Below, piece after piece: positions 51,990 through 62,850 of a stretch of DNA of 64,000 nt. The DNA comes from Lineus longissimus (Eukaryota > Nemertea > Pilidiophora > Heteronemertea > Lineidae), in contig NC_088321.1 in assembly GCF_910592395.1 (NCBI RefSeq), positions 5,768,001 to 5,832,000 on the forward strand. Reading direction: 5' to 3'. The notes under the pieces are model-generated. The model made no database searches. It was not told where the DNA came from and saw only the letters and a program-made list of their open reading frames with translations. How positions within the stretch are numbered: position 1 is the first letter of the stretch; each line of letters opens with the position of its first letter. The position numbers and the translations under genes are program-made.

Positions 51990-54725
51990 GACATGTAGCA
52001 TTGTTTGTAGGCCTATTGTTACTCACAATCTATTTTTTTGTAATTGATACTGGTAGTATCAATGTGAAATATGCCACACGTTGGGAGCATGCAAGGCCTA
52101 GTACAATACACCATCATCACAATCAAATATTTCAATAATACACTGTCAACGAGAATGAATGTTCAACCATCAATCACGTGCATTGTAGTAGTGTACATCC
52201 CCCATCCCATGACGGCTTGCGCCCCGCTGACACGACGAGCACATGGCTGAGCCAATCCATCGCCTATACACTACTTTACAAAAATCGACACCTACTGAAA
52301 CTTTCACTAATTATTCTCGGAAATGTACTTTATCGTTACATCAATAAATGCACATTCGAATTTCAAAACTACCACTTATTTTTGCCGTGAAACTGACCTG
52401 AGTTATCGAAACACCGTCACTGCGAAAAGAGGAAGAAGCAGGTCCGCATTTATCGAAATATTGCTAAATATAATTGTCAAAATGTCGACCAAATTACCAA
52501 TTAAATTACAATAAACTTATCAAATGTTCACTCATGCCTTTGGGTGAAAAAATACTGATTTTTCAATCATTCTCAATTTTACAAATCACCAATCACAAAA
52601 AGAAATAATGATGCAATTACCCAAAATAGATGAGATTTGACCACTGGTATAATTCCGCCATCTTGGATATCGGCATCGTCACCACCACTTCAAATTCTAA
52701 AGTCTTATTCAGGCCTAATATGTGTCACCTGCTGTGGTAAAATGGCTTGTTTTATCAATAAATAACAAAATATGATCTTTGTAAATAAAATCGGAGATCT
52801 TCTGGTGTGTTTTTATGTGAATTTATTACGAACTATCAATGCAGCGCAGGGCAGCCATCGTGTTCTCATGCGTAGTGGCGATGCGATAGCCATCCGCGGC
52901 ACTGCTTTTCAAGATGGTGGCAATTGCCCAGTGCTAGAGGCGTTGTAAGGAAAATTGAGAGTAGGCCCCTAATGAATGAACTCTCAACGATATCGATATA
53001 TTTTCGTAATTCCAGCACGACTGTTCACCAATGAACGTCCACCGACAATCCCGCTTAACGAATATTAATATCAATTCATATCATGTATCTTAAAACGCTT
53101 TTATTTCATTTTAAAAAGAGTTATCGAGTGAACGATGACCTCCTACCGTACCCTCGAAATAAACAGCCAAAATGACCACAAAAACACCTTTTTAGAAAAA
53201 AACAGCGATTTTTACGAAATAAATGTCATCAGAGACGAAACTAGACACTAATTTAGCTAGGTATGCACAGTAATAGTACCTGAAGTGATCGATTTCAAGG
53301 AGAAAATACACTGAAAACAACTTTTCAGGAACAGAAATAAGATCACATTGTGAATAATAACAACTTTTCAGAGAGCACGTCGACTGGAGAGCTCCGCTCA
53401 TTCTCAAAAGCATACACAAACTTCACGCATATTCTCCCTGCCACATCAGTATTAGCTTCCAGCACGTATGTAGTGCTGTACAACCTGGTCCATGGTGCAG
53501 GGTATTAGCAGGGAGATTAATGATTAGCCTATTCTATTTTAGTTCTATTCGAGAAACACTGACCGGAGTGATAAGGCAAATTCTGCAGGGTGGCCTACCG
53601 GAACATGCAGTCAGGGTATCAATAAACAGTTATGCCAGGATGGACAAAATATGTACAGTGGCCAGCGCTTGCTCTTTGTTTTATTCTTTACTGACTGATG
53701 TTGTCAGTTTGAATTGCGTTCTGCATCTCTCCATGCACCTGGCTTTGGTCCGACAGTGGCATTGGGTACGGGAGTGGGTAGGTGATATGCCTAATATGTG
53801 AGGGCCTTATTTGGAACAGGACCTGCTGTCACTGGTCTCAATGCATTGTGCAAAATAGCGTACTCCAATCAATCTATTGGGGGTTGCATGTAGATAGCAG
53901 CAATAAGTCCCTAAATGCAGTTAATTTCGTGTTTAACCTTAAATAAAACTTCAGTAACGTTAGAAATTTAATGTAGCTCAATCATCGTGCCCATTTAACT
54001 AATGTATATTACATTTCAACTTTGCCCGCTCCATTGGTATATGCTAGTGGTTTTAAAGAATGGAGAAGCACGATTCACTCATAAATACTTAACAAAATCA
54101 AGAGGATAACCCGTATAATGGAATTAGATATTAATTTGATAACGAAATAATTTCCAATTTGGGGACGGAGATTTCAGCGTGAATGTTGTAATGTTGAGGC
54201 AACTGTGTAAAGGATGCTGAAAGTCTACATTTGATGGACAATTGAAAAGAAAATACTTTAATATTTGTTAACAATGGCTTCAGGGCCACGTCAAAACAGA
54301 GTATACAGAGTCAGCAGCCGATATCGGTAACATAATAAATATGGGAAATCCCCACCATCTCAGGGCAGTTATATTTAAAGGTTACCACCCTTCGTCAGTG
54401 CTGCAAAATCCGCGTCGAGTGCGAAATATACAACGTTTACCTAAGTATGGTGAAATATGAAGGCTATCCATAGTGGCCTACTGGACTTTGCGCAAAGAAA
54501 GCAACCAACGTAACGGTCCCTAGGTATTGTTATTTTCCTTAGACAATACACATCCTGGTCATCCTAGGGTCGTGGTTACATGGGAAGTTATCATTGCAAA
54601 AGAAGGCCAAACACAAGCTTGAGTCAAGCAGCACACATAAGTCGAGCACATACAAGCCATGACACAGAACACATTAGGTTTTATAAAATGGATTGGCAGT
54701 CGAATTAGCGAAGGCATACATTTTT
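51990..54725. other. Unassigned, no convincing gene
   Basis: Short frames at 52178-52514 and 53520-53801 have no domain pattern. GCCAGCGCTTGCTCTTTG and nearby text at 53660 suggest nothing specific. I see no clear repeat. Confidence 0.35.
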
Positions 54726-55110
54726 AGTTGCAGGTGATTCACTGCCAGTTAAAGGGCCTAATATTTTGTCACATTAGGTACAGTTTGGAATATGAATTTA
54801 GCCAAGTTCATGGGGATGGATAGGTGACGCCGGCATCTAACCGAGCATATATTTGCCTTGGCCATAGAGGGCGCTACCAATGCAAATCACTGGCAGTTAA
54901 AGGGACTAGCCTTTGACATAACTAGCCTTTGACATAAGGGTAGTTTGGAATTTCAATTTCGCCTGGTTTATGGGGATCGATAGGAGGCGCCAGCATCTAA
55001 CTAAGCATACATTTGCCGCTATGATAATGAATAGAGGGGCTAAAGTGCAAATCACTGGGACTATTATCTTGCGACATGGGGATGGATAGGTGGCGCCAGC
55101 GAGGCAGATG
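54726..55110. repeat. Degenerate direct repeat of about 175 bp
   Basis: TTCATGGGGATGGATAGGTG + ACGCCGGCATCTAAC (about 54808) recurs as TTTATGGGGATCGATAGGAG + GCGCCAGCATCTAAC (about 54968) and partly as CATGGGGATGGATAGGTGGC (about 55074). CAAATCACTGG follows in the first two. Confidence 0.75.
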
Positions 55111-56853
55111 GACCACACCAAAGAGGACATCTCAAGATAAACCATGACCGAAGCACTACACTGTCCACTGGAGGTATTCTGTGGCCGTGTTAGCCCCTGG
55201 TTTAATTCACTAGGAACAGAACCTGAAGCGGTCAAATATAATGGTCGCTCCCCTATTGCGCTTGTTGCGTTGCGTTGCTTTCTTTGCGCAAAGTCCAGTA
55301 AGCCTTTCATCAAATGCAAAATGGCCAAGCGTGAGATGTTATGTCTGGTACTCTCATCAGTGAGTGAAAGTCGATTCATTAGCGACAGTGAACATGTCCA
55401 GGCTTGGAGATTTGGGAATTCACGACAATACAGTCAGTGCAGACCATTTATTTACTCAAGAAAAATCTAATTTAGAAAATGTAAAAACAGCACATAACAG
55501 CTTATCTGAAAGAAGGAAAGGAAAGAATTCGAATTATGTCAAGAAGTTATATTTAGCGTATTTTATTAAAATAGGTATAATTAGCGTATCAAAATACGCA
55601 AAATAGAACTTCTTGACATGATTATTCTGGTTCTTTTCTCCTTTTCCACTGTTTCGATCGGCGTCGCCTAGCGGTCTCGGGTATCCAAAACGACTCATTT
55701 TAAGCTTTGGAGAACTTTTGTTTTGTAAAATTTGGATGAAATTCGAAGCAACCTAACGTGTATGCTATGTTGTATGTGTAAAGTGTGTAGTAAATATCTA
55801 ACTGTCACTGGCTCATCTATTGTGAATCTCAATTCAATGAGTTACTATAGAGTACAAAATGAAATATAATGATTCATTAGCCCAGCGCATGATCCATACA
55901 AAACCTCCAGAAAGCTCTCCACTGGTCGCAGTGGTTGATAGGGTGAGGGACGAGGGCGGTCCACTGCGTCCAGACTGTAAGTATATTATGCTCGGGTTGC
56001 TCAGGAATAACAAAAACAAGAAGAATTCACACCAAGGAGTCCAAAATATACCACGGGATAGAATAATTCCGAACACTTACAACTCATTGACCGATTTAAA
56101 GGGAAAAGGTACCAGCCAATATGCATCGTAGTCAGGCGGGGGGGGGGGGCAAGAGGCATGTATAGGCCAAAGGAGACAAGGGGGTAATAGATAGTGTCCA
56201 AGCGTAGGTGTAAAAAGTAGTATGATGATTATGACTTATAGTGCGACATGAAACCAAGGTAACGGTTCAGTTAAATTGTTGCATCAACTTTTGTTCAGTA
56301 ATTCTCTTTTGTGTAGTGTCAGTATTATAAAGTGATCCCTTCAGAACAGAGACTTTCATGTCATCAAGAGAAGGCCCAGGTTTATTTGAATGTCCACCGA
56401 TAGGAAGAAGTGTTTTTGCGCCTGATGGATTGTGCATGAGCACAATGACCAAATGGGGGTTTAGGCCAAATGGAGTGGGACTGAGGCCTGTTTGATCGGT
56501 CTGAGCCCTATATGCAATATGTGGGGGATCTGGAATGCACAGATGGCTATATTGTACAAAAATATTTTTTTTGAATATATCCACCATCAAGAGAAAAGGT
56601 AAAAAAATCTGAAAATATTGCATGCCGACCACCAGTTATTGCTTTGTATTTGTAATTCACGTCATTCCCGCCAGTGCCCACAGCTGTTCGGATATATTCT
56701 GTGGTCACTTCCGTTCGGTACTTGTGGTCAATTGCAACCAGGGCAATGGGCCTATCTATGATTGACCGACCATGATAGCCAAAAACGGCATTGAAATAAA
56801 TTTTTTAAAAGAGCACACCTGCGCGACGAAATGAATTTAATCTGCATGTAAGT
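55111..56853. other. Unassigned, with a small foldback at 55537-55619
   Basis: ATGTCAAGAAGTTATATTTA...AATAGAACTTCTTGACAT forms a hairpin element of about 83 bp with internal GCGTATTTT / AAAATACGC. CTTTGCGCAAAGTCCAGTA (55282) is the reverse complement of a piece at 54480, another dispersed repeat. A 108-codon frame at 55144-55470 has no family signature. Confidence 0.4.
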
Positions 56854-57936
56854 CAGGGGTTGAGAGCATGGAACCGAACATCCCGCGAAAACGAGAGGCA
56901 TTTTCATTCATAGCGAGGCATTTTCTGTCGTCCACTAACGGAAACAAAAGAAATTTGAAGTTTATCCCCTTCGACAAGAAAAGATGGCTAATTTAACCTC
57001 CCTCTCCTGCCTATTGTCCCCTTAAACCCAGGGGGAGTCCAGTCCAGCGATATAGATAATAAGAAATCCATTGGCAACACAGGCGCAGAGAGCAGATGGT
57101 TTTACCAATGAATTTGTTGATTCATCTATTCATGAAATTAAAGAGATCTTTTCGGACAGTTTCTAAAGTTATGATGACAAAACTGTTCTAAAAAAGTAGT
57201 AGAATTCTGCTAATAGCCCCCGAAAATGATAAGAATAGACATGGATGAAGTTTGAAACCAGAGCATTAAGGAGCCTATTAACTAAAAGGCTGGTGTTTTT
57301 TTTGGGGGGGGGGCCGTCACATTACATTCGATTTATCTAAAAATGAAAATAGAGCACGGCCAGGATAAACTCGAACCCATGACTTTGGAACCTTTCGACA
57401 TCGGGTGAAAGAATCACTGTTGGCAGTGTGACCGCCTAGGCAAACGAGTAACTAAGTCAGAAAGGAATCACAGGTCGTCATTAAGCAGCATTAAATTACT
57501 TATTTTCGCTGTTCGTCACACTTGAATACCCTCGACATAAATTTTTGAGACCGAAAATTGAAATTCCCGATGTCCAGGATGTATATACGTAACATAATTG
57601 GCATTATCATATAGCTCAATAAGAAATGCTCTGCTTGATGGAGCCAGTTCTGCGAATAACGTTCTCTAAGACGACTATATGAAGCACAATTGCGCAGCAA
57701 AAAACCTTATCAAAATGATTTTCGTCCGCCAATACTTGGATGTTGAATCCGCGGATTCCGGGATGTTTCGTCCCATTCTGGGATGTGCGATCCCATTCCT
57801 CGAGCTCTTTGCTGTTCGAAGGGGATAAAACTTCAAATTTATTTTCTTTCCGTTAGCAGACGACAGAAAAATGCCTCGCTTTGACTGAATAAGCCTCGTT
57901 TTTCGCGGAATGTTCGGTCCTAACCCCCAACCCCTG
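56854..57936. mobile_element. TIR element of 1.08 kb with arms of about 130 bp
   Basis: The left arm starts CAGGGGTTGAGAG and contains CATTTTCTGTCGTCCACTAA + CGGAAACAAAAGAAATTTGA; the right arm is its inverse ending CCCCCAACCCCTG. No transposase ORF is visible. The interior (57300-57460) has a C-rich/G-rich spot and a tRNA-like block. Target duplication not clear. Confidence 0.7.
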
Positions 57937-58061
57937 TAAATGGCGTTAATTAAGCATTATTTCAGAGGACTGCCACTTATCAGAAGAGCTTGCAGTATGT
58001 GAACCCTTAACTTAAAGTTGTACCCCAGATCATAGGCATTGTAAAGTTCGTTCCAGGCGCA

Positions 58062-58735
58062 GGTTTGACGTCCGCTTCACACGTGTATTTTTGGGTGTGT
58101 ACACTCAAGGGACAAAAGGGACAAATCGACTGCTTTGCGCCGTTATGACCCTGTTTTTTTCCAAAATTGAAAATTACATTAAATCTCATGGCAGTAAGCT
58201 TATGTGCCAGAAAAAAATTCCCTCCGAGTATAAGGGGCGCGAACTTGGCGAAGTACAAGTACAACCACTGCAGGAAGAGGTAATCAGCTGGATTCCACTT
58301 CTTTTTCGTTAAACTAAGCTCTCACTTAATCCATCAGATGCCAGTGCCAAGTGTGACACACAAGGCATCACCCCCAGATGCATGCTGAGACCAAACTACT
58401 GCAACCAGATACACAAACCTTCCAATTTGTATCGAGGCAGAGTCCTAAGAGAGCTTTCTTATTAGTTTCGATACCAGTAGGCTGCTTCACATTTGATACC
58501 ATCTAGATTCAGCAAATGGTCAAAAATCAGGCAAAAATATTCAAGTGTTTTGCAAAGTTTGCGCCCAATATACTCCGAGGGAAAGATTCCCAGGCACATA
58601 TAAGCTATTATAGACAATTAATGTACTTTTAAATTTTAGAAAAAAAAATCCAGGGTCAAAACGGCGCAAAGCGGTCTATTCGTCCGCTGAATGGATAACA
58701 CCCAAAAATGTATGTGTAAAGTGGGACGTCAAACC
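58062..58735. mobile_element. TIR element of 674 bp with arms of about 180 bp
   Basis: GGTTTGACGTCCGCTTCACA (left) is mirrored by TGTAAAGTGGGACGTCAAACC-type text (right). Inner matches include CCTCCGAGTATAAGGGGCGC against GCGCCCAATATACTCCGAGG. The arms have diverged, so this is an older copy. Confidence 0.7.
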
Positions 58736-59004
58736 AGGACCTGGTGTGATCAACAGGGAATCTGAGACGAAATCAGGGAAACTGAGACGATTTAGAACTC
58801 AGTGAATGAACTCGCGCCGTTTTTTTTCGCCGTCGCGGCCCGCGGCGCGGTTCTGGTGTGAACGACCTGCCCAGAGAAAGAGGTTGCTTGTTCGAGGATT
58901 TCACATAATATTTATTTATGATGATGTCATAGAAATAGGCTGCAGACTGAGCCCCAGTCCTCTTTTTTCTATCCATCCTCTCATTCCTCTTCCGATTATT
59001 TCAA
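58736..59004. other. Unassigned GC-rich spot
   Basis: CGCCGTCGCGGCCCGCGGCG near 58829 is strongly GC-rich compared with its surroundings. It could be part of a promoter for the ORF at 59005, or a repeat fragment. Confidence 0.3.
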
Positions 59005-59096
59005 CATGGCCGCGTTGTCAGTGGATGTACCAATATTTCGCTATCTGGAGAATTGCCGGCAACCAAAAGATTATCACTTGTATGGAAAGTTGGGCT
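59005..59096 (+). CDS. Possible 5' exon, unknown protein
   Basis: ATTTCAACATGGCCGCG is a strong start context. It opens MAALSVDVPIFRYLENCRQP + KDYHLYGKLG before a stop at 59094-59096. A GTATGG donor-like site after HL would let a transcript leave before the stop. I recognise no family, and without a partner exon this may be chance. Confidence 0.2.
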
Positions 59097-59351
59097 AGTG
59101 TCTTATAAGAATGTAATCGGCAAGGTTTGTGCATCATCGAAAGTCATCTGACCTAATTTTACACCATGGGCCAATAGTGACTGCGACTGATTTTTCAAGT
59201 GGGGGGGGGATAATATTACTTCAATTGTTACAAAATATTGCACGCATACTGGTTCAGGAAAAATCAATCTCTGCCTCTCTACAAAACATTATCCTTCCTC
59301 CACTCAAAATACTTCAGCACACCATGATAGAACCGCAGCAGTGATCCCTGC

Positions 59352-59685
59352 TTATACCCGTTTTAGAGTTTTCCTGACTTCAGTCGCTTTGTCTATGTCA
59401 TTCGGATTGTACTTGTAACTCTTACCGTGTGAGACGACCGAATAAGTTTCAACATGAGAGTGTAACTTACGCAACTTATCTTCGAGAAGGTCATCGGCAG
59501 ATGGTCGATCTTTAGGGACCAAAATGAAGGTCTTCTTGAGGAAATCTTTCACATCACCAGGAACATTTTCAGCAACGGGAGGAGCCTCACCATTTCCAAT
59601 CCTAAACGTCAGATTTCGTGCATTTCTAGACTCACTCCATGGACGAGTTCCCTTGGCCATTTCCAACACAACACAGCCAACGCTC
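59352..59685 (-). CDS. Terminal exon of a STE/MAP3K-like kinase (C-lobe)
   Basis: 334 nt behind a CTATCCACAG acceptor. The first base completes a Trp codon if the previous exon ends TG, as in kinases with SDxWSVGCVxLEM. It encodes SVGCVVLEMAKGTRPWSE, later FRIGNGEAPP, VKDFLKKTFILVPKDRPSA and DDLLEDKLRKL, then a short tail and TAA. GCVVLEM (subdomain IX), the tryptophan after RP, and the KDRPSA arginine (subdomain XI) are kept. An internal CACG|GTAAGA donor could end the exon earlier. No upstream kinase exons are seen up to 64000, so the gene continues off the right edge with a long intron, or this is an isolated remnant. Confidence 0.8.
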
Positions 59686-60512
59686 CTGTGGATAGGATAC
59701 ACACTTGATTCAGCATCGGGTGAATTATAACACCATACATAAAATTTAAAAGGCGATCATGTTGCTGCCGTGTGGCTATGGCAGAGTTTTGTCTATGAGG
59801 AAGATCAGTGGCGTAGTGGTTAGAGCACCGGGCTCATAATCAGGAGATCGTGGGTCAACCTTGTTTACCCGAGGTCATTTCGTGCTCCTATACATGCTTC
59901 CCAAAATTGGTGGCTTGCATTGGAACTAACTTTTTCCCCCTTGTCCGTCATTAAAGGCATTCAAGTGTGTTGGTCAACCATGTCTATCTCCTTTGTCCCT
60001 CCACCATAAGGCCTAGTTTCCCCTTATGACATCACTATTTCGGACACTCAGCGCCCCATTTCTGGAAAGGTGTATAGTCACTTGCACTGCACCTGGTATC
60101 ATGTTGAGTTAAAACATATTTGATTGGTCAAAGAATAACGTTTGACATGCAAATAAGATGTAAATAATGATTTGACACTTGGCATATTCATGGCATATTG
60201 AATCGTTGAAAAGGGCAACTTATCAGTCTACATAACCATTTACCCTAATGCGATCACAAATCATATGACGGCATAATAGAACTTCATGGGCACGGATAAT
60301 ATGAGCTAATGCTGATATAAAAAATCAATTTCCTCTACAAAAAAATTGCGTCATTTAGTCGGGCCATGCGGGAACTCCAAGCAAAAAGTACCGAAGAAGG
60401 TGCACGTGTCACAAATGCCAAATCGGGCGAGCACTGTGAAAATATTATTTCGAAATCCCTTTTGATCATTTATTTTCATATCTAAGTATAAGGCTTCTTT
60501 ATCTGTATTCAC
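59686..60512. other. Unassigned; tRNA-like SINE head at about 59808-59865
   Basis: GATCAGTGGCGTAGTGGTTA + GAGCACC and GATCGTGGGTCAACC are A-box and B-box-like. The full SINE body is not evident. The rest is unassigned. Confidence 0.45.
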
Positions 60513-60709
60513 CTTGAGATAATTGCTCAATTTTACAATTATTTGGCCGGCTGCAAACAGTTTTAGTCATGATGAAACAGTGCTGACAGGTAGGGCCCGA
60601 ATAGATCAGATCAGAGGTTAGACATGCTACGTCACCCACAGATTCTGGCGATAACGCGACATGTGTCGTATAGGTGTTTCCAGGGAATACGGTGAAACCC
60701 TTTTGAATG
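60513..60709 (-). CDS. Possible exon, Cys-containing extracellular-type protein
   Basis: 197 nt between TTGATTAG and a CAAG|GTGAAT donor, open in the frame IQKGFTVFPGNTYTTHVALS, SPESVGDVACLTSDLIYSG, CQHCFIMTKTVCSRP. The Cys spacing (C..C..C after a SPESV helix) is vaguely PAN/apple-like. The pyrimidine tract of the acceptor is weak. I give it low weight. Confidence 0.25.
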
Positions 60710-60719
60710 CTAATCAATT

Positions 60720-60990
60720 AGACCCCAGATGTAGAGGTTGGTCGTGGGGTCGATTCTCGGAAGGGTCACCGCTGTTTCGTCTTTGTGTCCATGAGCAAGG
60801 CATTTTAACCTACTTGCTTCTCGCCACCCTAGAGTAAATGGGTACCTAGCTTGCAGAGATGGCAAACTATGAATGTTAGTCCTGAGCGCTGTAAAGCTGC
60901 AGCTCGGACCTGTGATACTCCAACAGAGTAGAGCTTGAATCATGAATGTGAACCAGCGGACAGTCATGACAGTGCCCACATGTATAACCA
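60720..60990 (+). mobile_element. tRNA-derived SINE, 5'-truncated
   Basis: GTGGGGTCGATTCTCGGAAG (B-box region) is followed by the body TTTGTGTCCATGAGCAAGGC and GAGTAAATGGGTACCTAGCT. This body type is common in marine invertebrate SINEs and matches the minus-strand SINE at 31215-31420. Confidence 0.65.
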
Positions 60991-61007
60991 TAGCGGGGCT
61001 TGTGGTA

Positions 61008-61160
61008 TTAGCTCACCTCTCTGAGAGGTGAGCTAAGAATAGCAAAATTTCGTTTGAACAAGGGGGTGGGTGAGCTTTTGCTATGGCGAAGTGTCTGTTG
61101 TCGGGGCACATTTCGTAAACACTGGGACTCTATTAACTTGAACATTGGTAAATTTATCAA
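61008..61160 (+). repeat. Fragment of the 300-bp-periodic repeat (start region)
   Basis: TTAGCTCACCTCTCTGAGAG + GTGAGCTAA is the hairpin start of the family, and CGGGGCACATTTCGTAAAC matches its first unit. The CGT tract and later units are missing. Confidence 0.65.
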
Positions 61161-61365
61161 TTAACCCTTTTGCAGAGGGAATTGTCCTATAATCTTTACA
61201 TTCATCATGATCTTGACAGCCGTGTTTTGTCTATTGAAAACCATAACTGTATACTGGAAATTTGATATACCTATTTCTAAGGCCTATGCAATGCCTACAT
61301 AACAAATAAAGTTAAAGTTATGAATAGAAAAAGAGAGAATTCAAATAATATTCCAAAAAAACATT

Positions 61366-61500
61366 GTGTACCTTTTTTACTTATTTATGCCATTTTGTGT
61401 ACCTTTTTTCCCAGTACCTTTTTTCCGGTACCTTTACTTCCGGTACTTTTATTTCCTGTACTTTTATTTCCCGGTACTTTTTTCAGTACCTTTATTACCT
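61366..61500. repeat. GGTAC-containing short tandem repeat
   Basis: Degenerate 16-17-bp units of the type TACTTTTATTTCCCGG (for example TTCCGGTACCTTTACTTCCG). Borders are approximate. Confidence 0.8.
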
Positions 61501-61524
61501 AGATTCAGTCAACAGACACCCCAT

Positions 61525-61525
<1 letters not shown>

Positions 61526-61561
<36 letters not shown>
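61526..61561. repeat. Poly-C tract of more than 30 bases followed by CA repeat
   Basis: An uninterrupted C run, then CACACACACA. The frames with poly-Pro or poly-Gly across it are artefacts. Confidence 0.95.
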
Positions 61562-61659
61562 ACACACACACCCATACTCAGAACAAACAAACGCCCATCC
61601 CTTCCCGCTACCTTCTGGATACCAGGATATTGGTATAAAATCTGTGGAACGGGCTGGAG

Positions 61660-61920
61660 CAAACAGAATGGTTGCCAGCAAGACTTGGCATGTGAGGTAG
61701 CTCAACTCTCAAAGCAAACCCACTGGAGAATGCCAGCAAGACTTGGCATGGGAGGTAGCCAAATCCTCAAATTTCTAGTCTAAGGGACAATAATGCTAGC
61801 AAAGCTCAGTATGAGAGGTGGCCGGCCATATCCTCTTGGGAAAGCTCCTTTGCAGAATGCTAGAACAACTTAGCATGAAGGTAGTCTAACCCTTCCCTGG
61901 CAATGCATCAGTGGCTATCT
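61660..61920. repeat. Degenerate repeat of about 70 bp, 3-4 copies
   Basis: GAATGGTTGCCAGCAAGACT + TGGCATGTGAGGTAGC, GAATGCCAGCAAGACTTGGC + ATGGGAGGTAGCC, AATGCTAGCAAAGCTCAGTA + TGAGAGGTGGCC and AATGCTAGAACAACTTAGCA + TGAAGGTAGTC show one ancestral unit. Confidence 0.75.
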
Positions 61921-62450
61921 GATGGCGGCTCTTGTAACTATAGGCCTCACGAGTCAGCCTGTTGGGCCAATACTGTTTTGCACTTTGTTTGCGAGTGTGC
62001 TTCAATTCAGAAAGGATAAATTATGTGGTGATTATGTGGGAGATATCAGTGAGCGTAAGTGTTTTGCTTTGAATTATGATGCTGTAGAAATGTGTAAGTA
62101 CTGTAAATAGTTATGAGCTCAGTCTATCATTAAAACTTATTAATTAGATATGAAGTCTTAGCCCTCTGTTTCTTAGTTCCTTGGTCCATTAGAATAAGAT
62201 TGGTGTCAGATCAGTGGTGACATCGTACTTGACGAACTAGTTAATTTCGTCAATATTTGGATGCCCAGGGTTGTGACATTTATTGTCTTTGTTTCTTTAA
62301 TGGTGAAGCTTTACCGCTCGACCCGGTTTTACGCTACAGTAGAAATAAGCGTAATTGGTAGCCTAAATTAGGCGTAGGGCTACAAAACCTCATCCACTTA
62401 TTCATAGAGCTACATCAATACAAACATATCAACAGAAGTGTTGCTATCAT

Positions 62451-62735
62451 CTAGAAATAACAATGAGCAAACCCACATCGAGTACCATAGAAAAGGAAAT
62501 GTTCGCTGTTGAATCTGCCTGGGCTTTCAATTTTTTTTCTGTCGTCTTCTAAGCGCTTTGGTAACCATAGTGACAGGTCCTTACTGACACTGTCCGAATC
62601 CCCACACCCACGGTGGTCAACGTACACGATTAATTCAGTGCGAAGCAATGATCTATCACTTTTCCCGAGCAGACGAAAATTTGGTACAAACTCTGCACAA
62701 TCCACTCCGTTTCGCGCCTTAGAAACTACCGTCAT
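62451..62735 (-). CDS. Possible small ORF (94 aa), unknown
   Basis: ATG at 62735 (CTCACAATGACG) to TAG at 62451: MTVVSKARNGVDCAEFVPNF, RLLGKSDRSLLRTELIVYVD, HRGCGDSDSVSKDLSLWLPK and a Cys-containing end. The composition looks protein-like, and a GTCA|GTAAGG donor-like site lies inside. It abuts the repeat at 62757. No family recognised. Confidence 0.22.
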   Translation of the reverse strand: MTVVSKARNGVDCAEFVPNFRLLGKSDRSLLRTELIVYVDHRGCGDSDSVSKDLSLWLPKRLEDDRKKIESPGRFNSEHFLFYGTRCGFAHCYF

Positions 62736-62756
62736 TGTGAGATAAGTCCATTTTTG

Positions 62757-62810
62757 GCTCACCGTAGGGGAGTCTATACAATACCGCAGTGTCCGTCGTC
62801 CGTCGTCGTC

Positions 62811-62850
<40 letters not shown>

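Noticed and set aside
59808-59865. Functional tRNA gene
   Set aside because: A-box and B-box-like text is present, but there is no complete cloverleaf, and similar heads recur in SINE copies.
61366-61783. Proline-rich and glycine-rich ORFs
   Set aside because: They cross a poly-C tract and a GGTAC simple repeat; no protein signature on either side.
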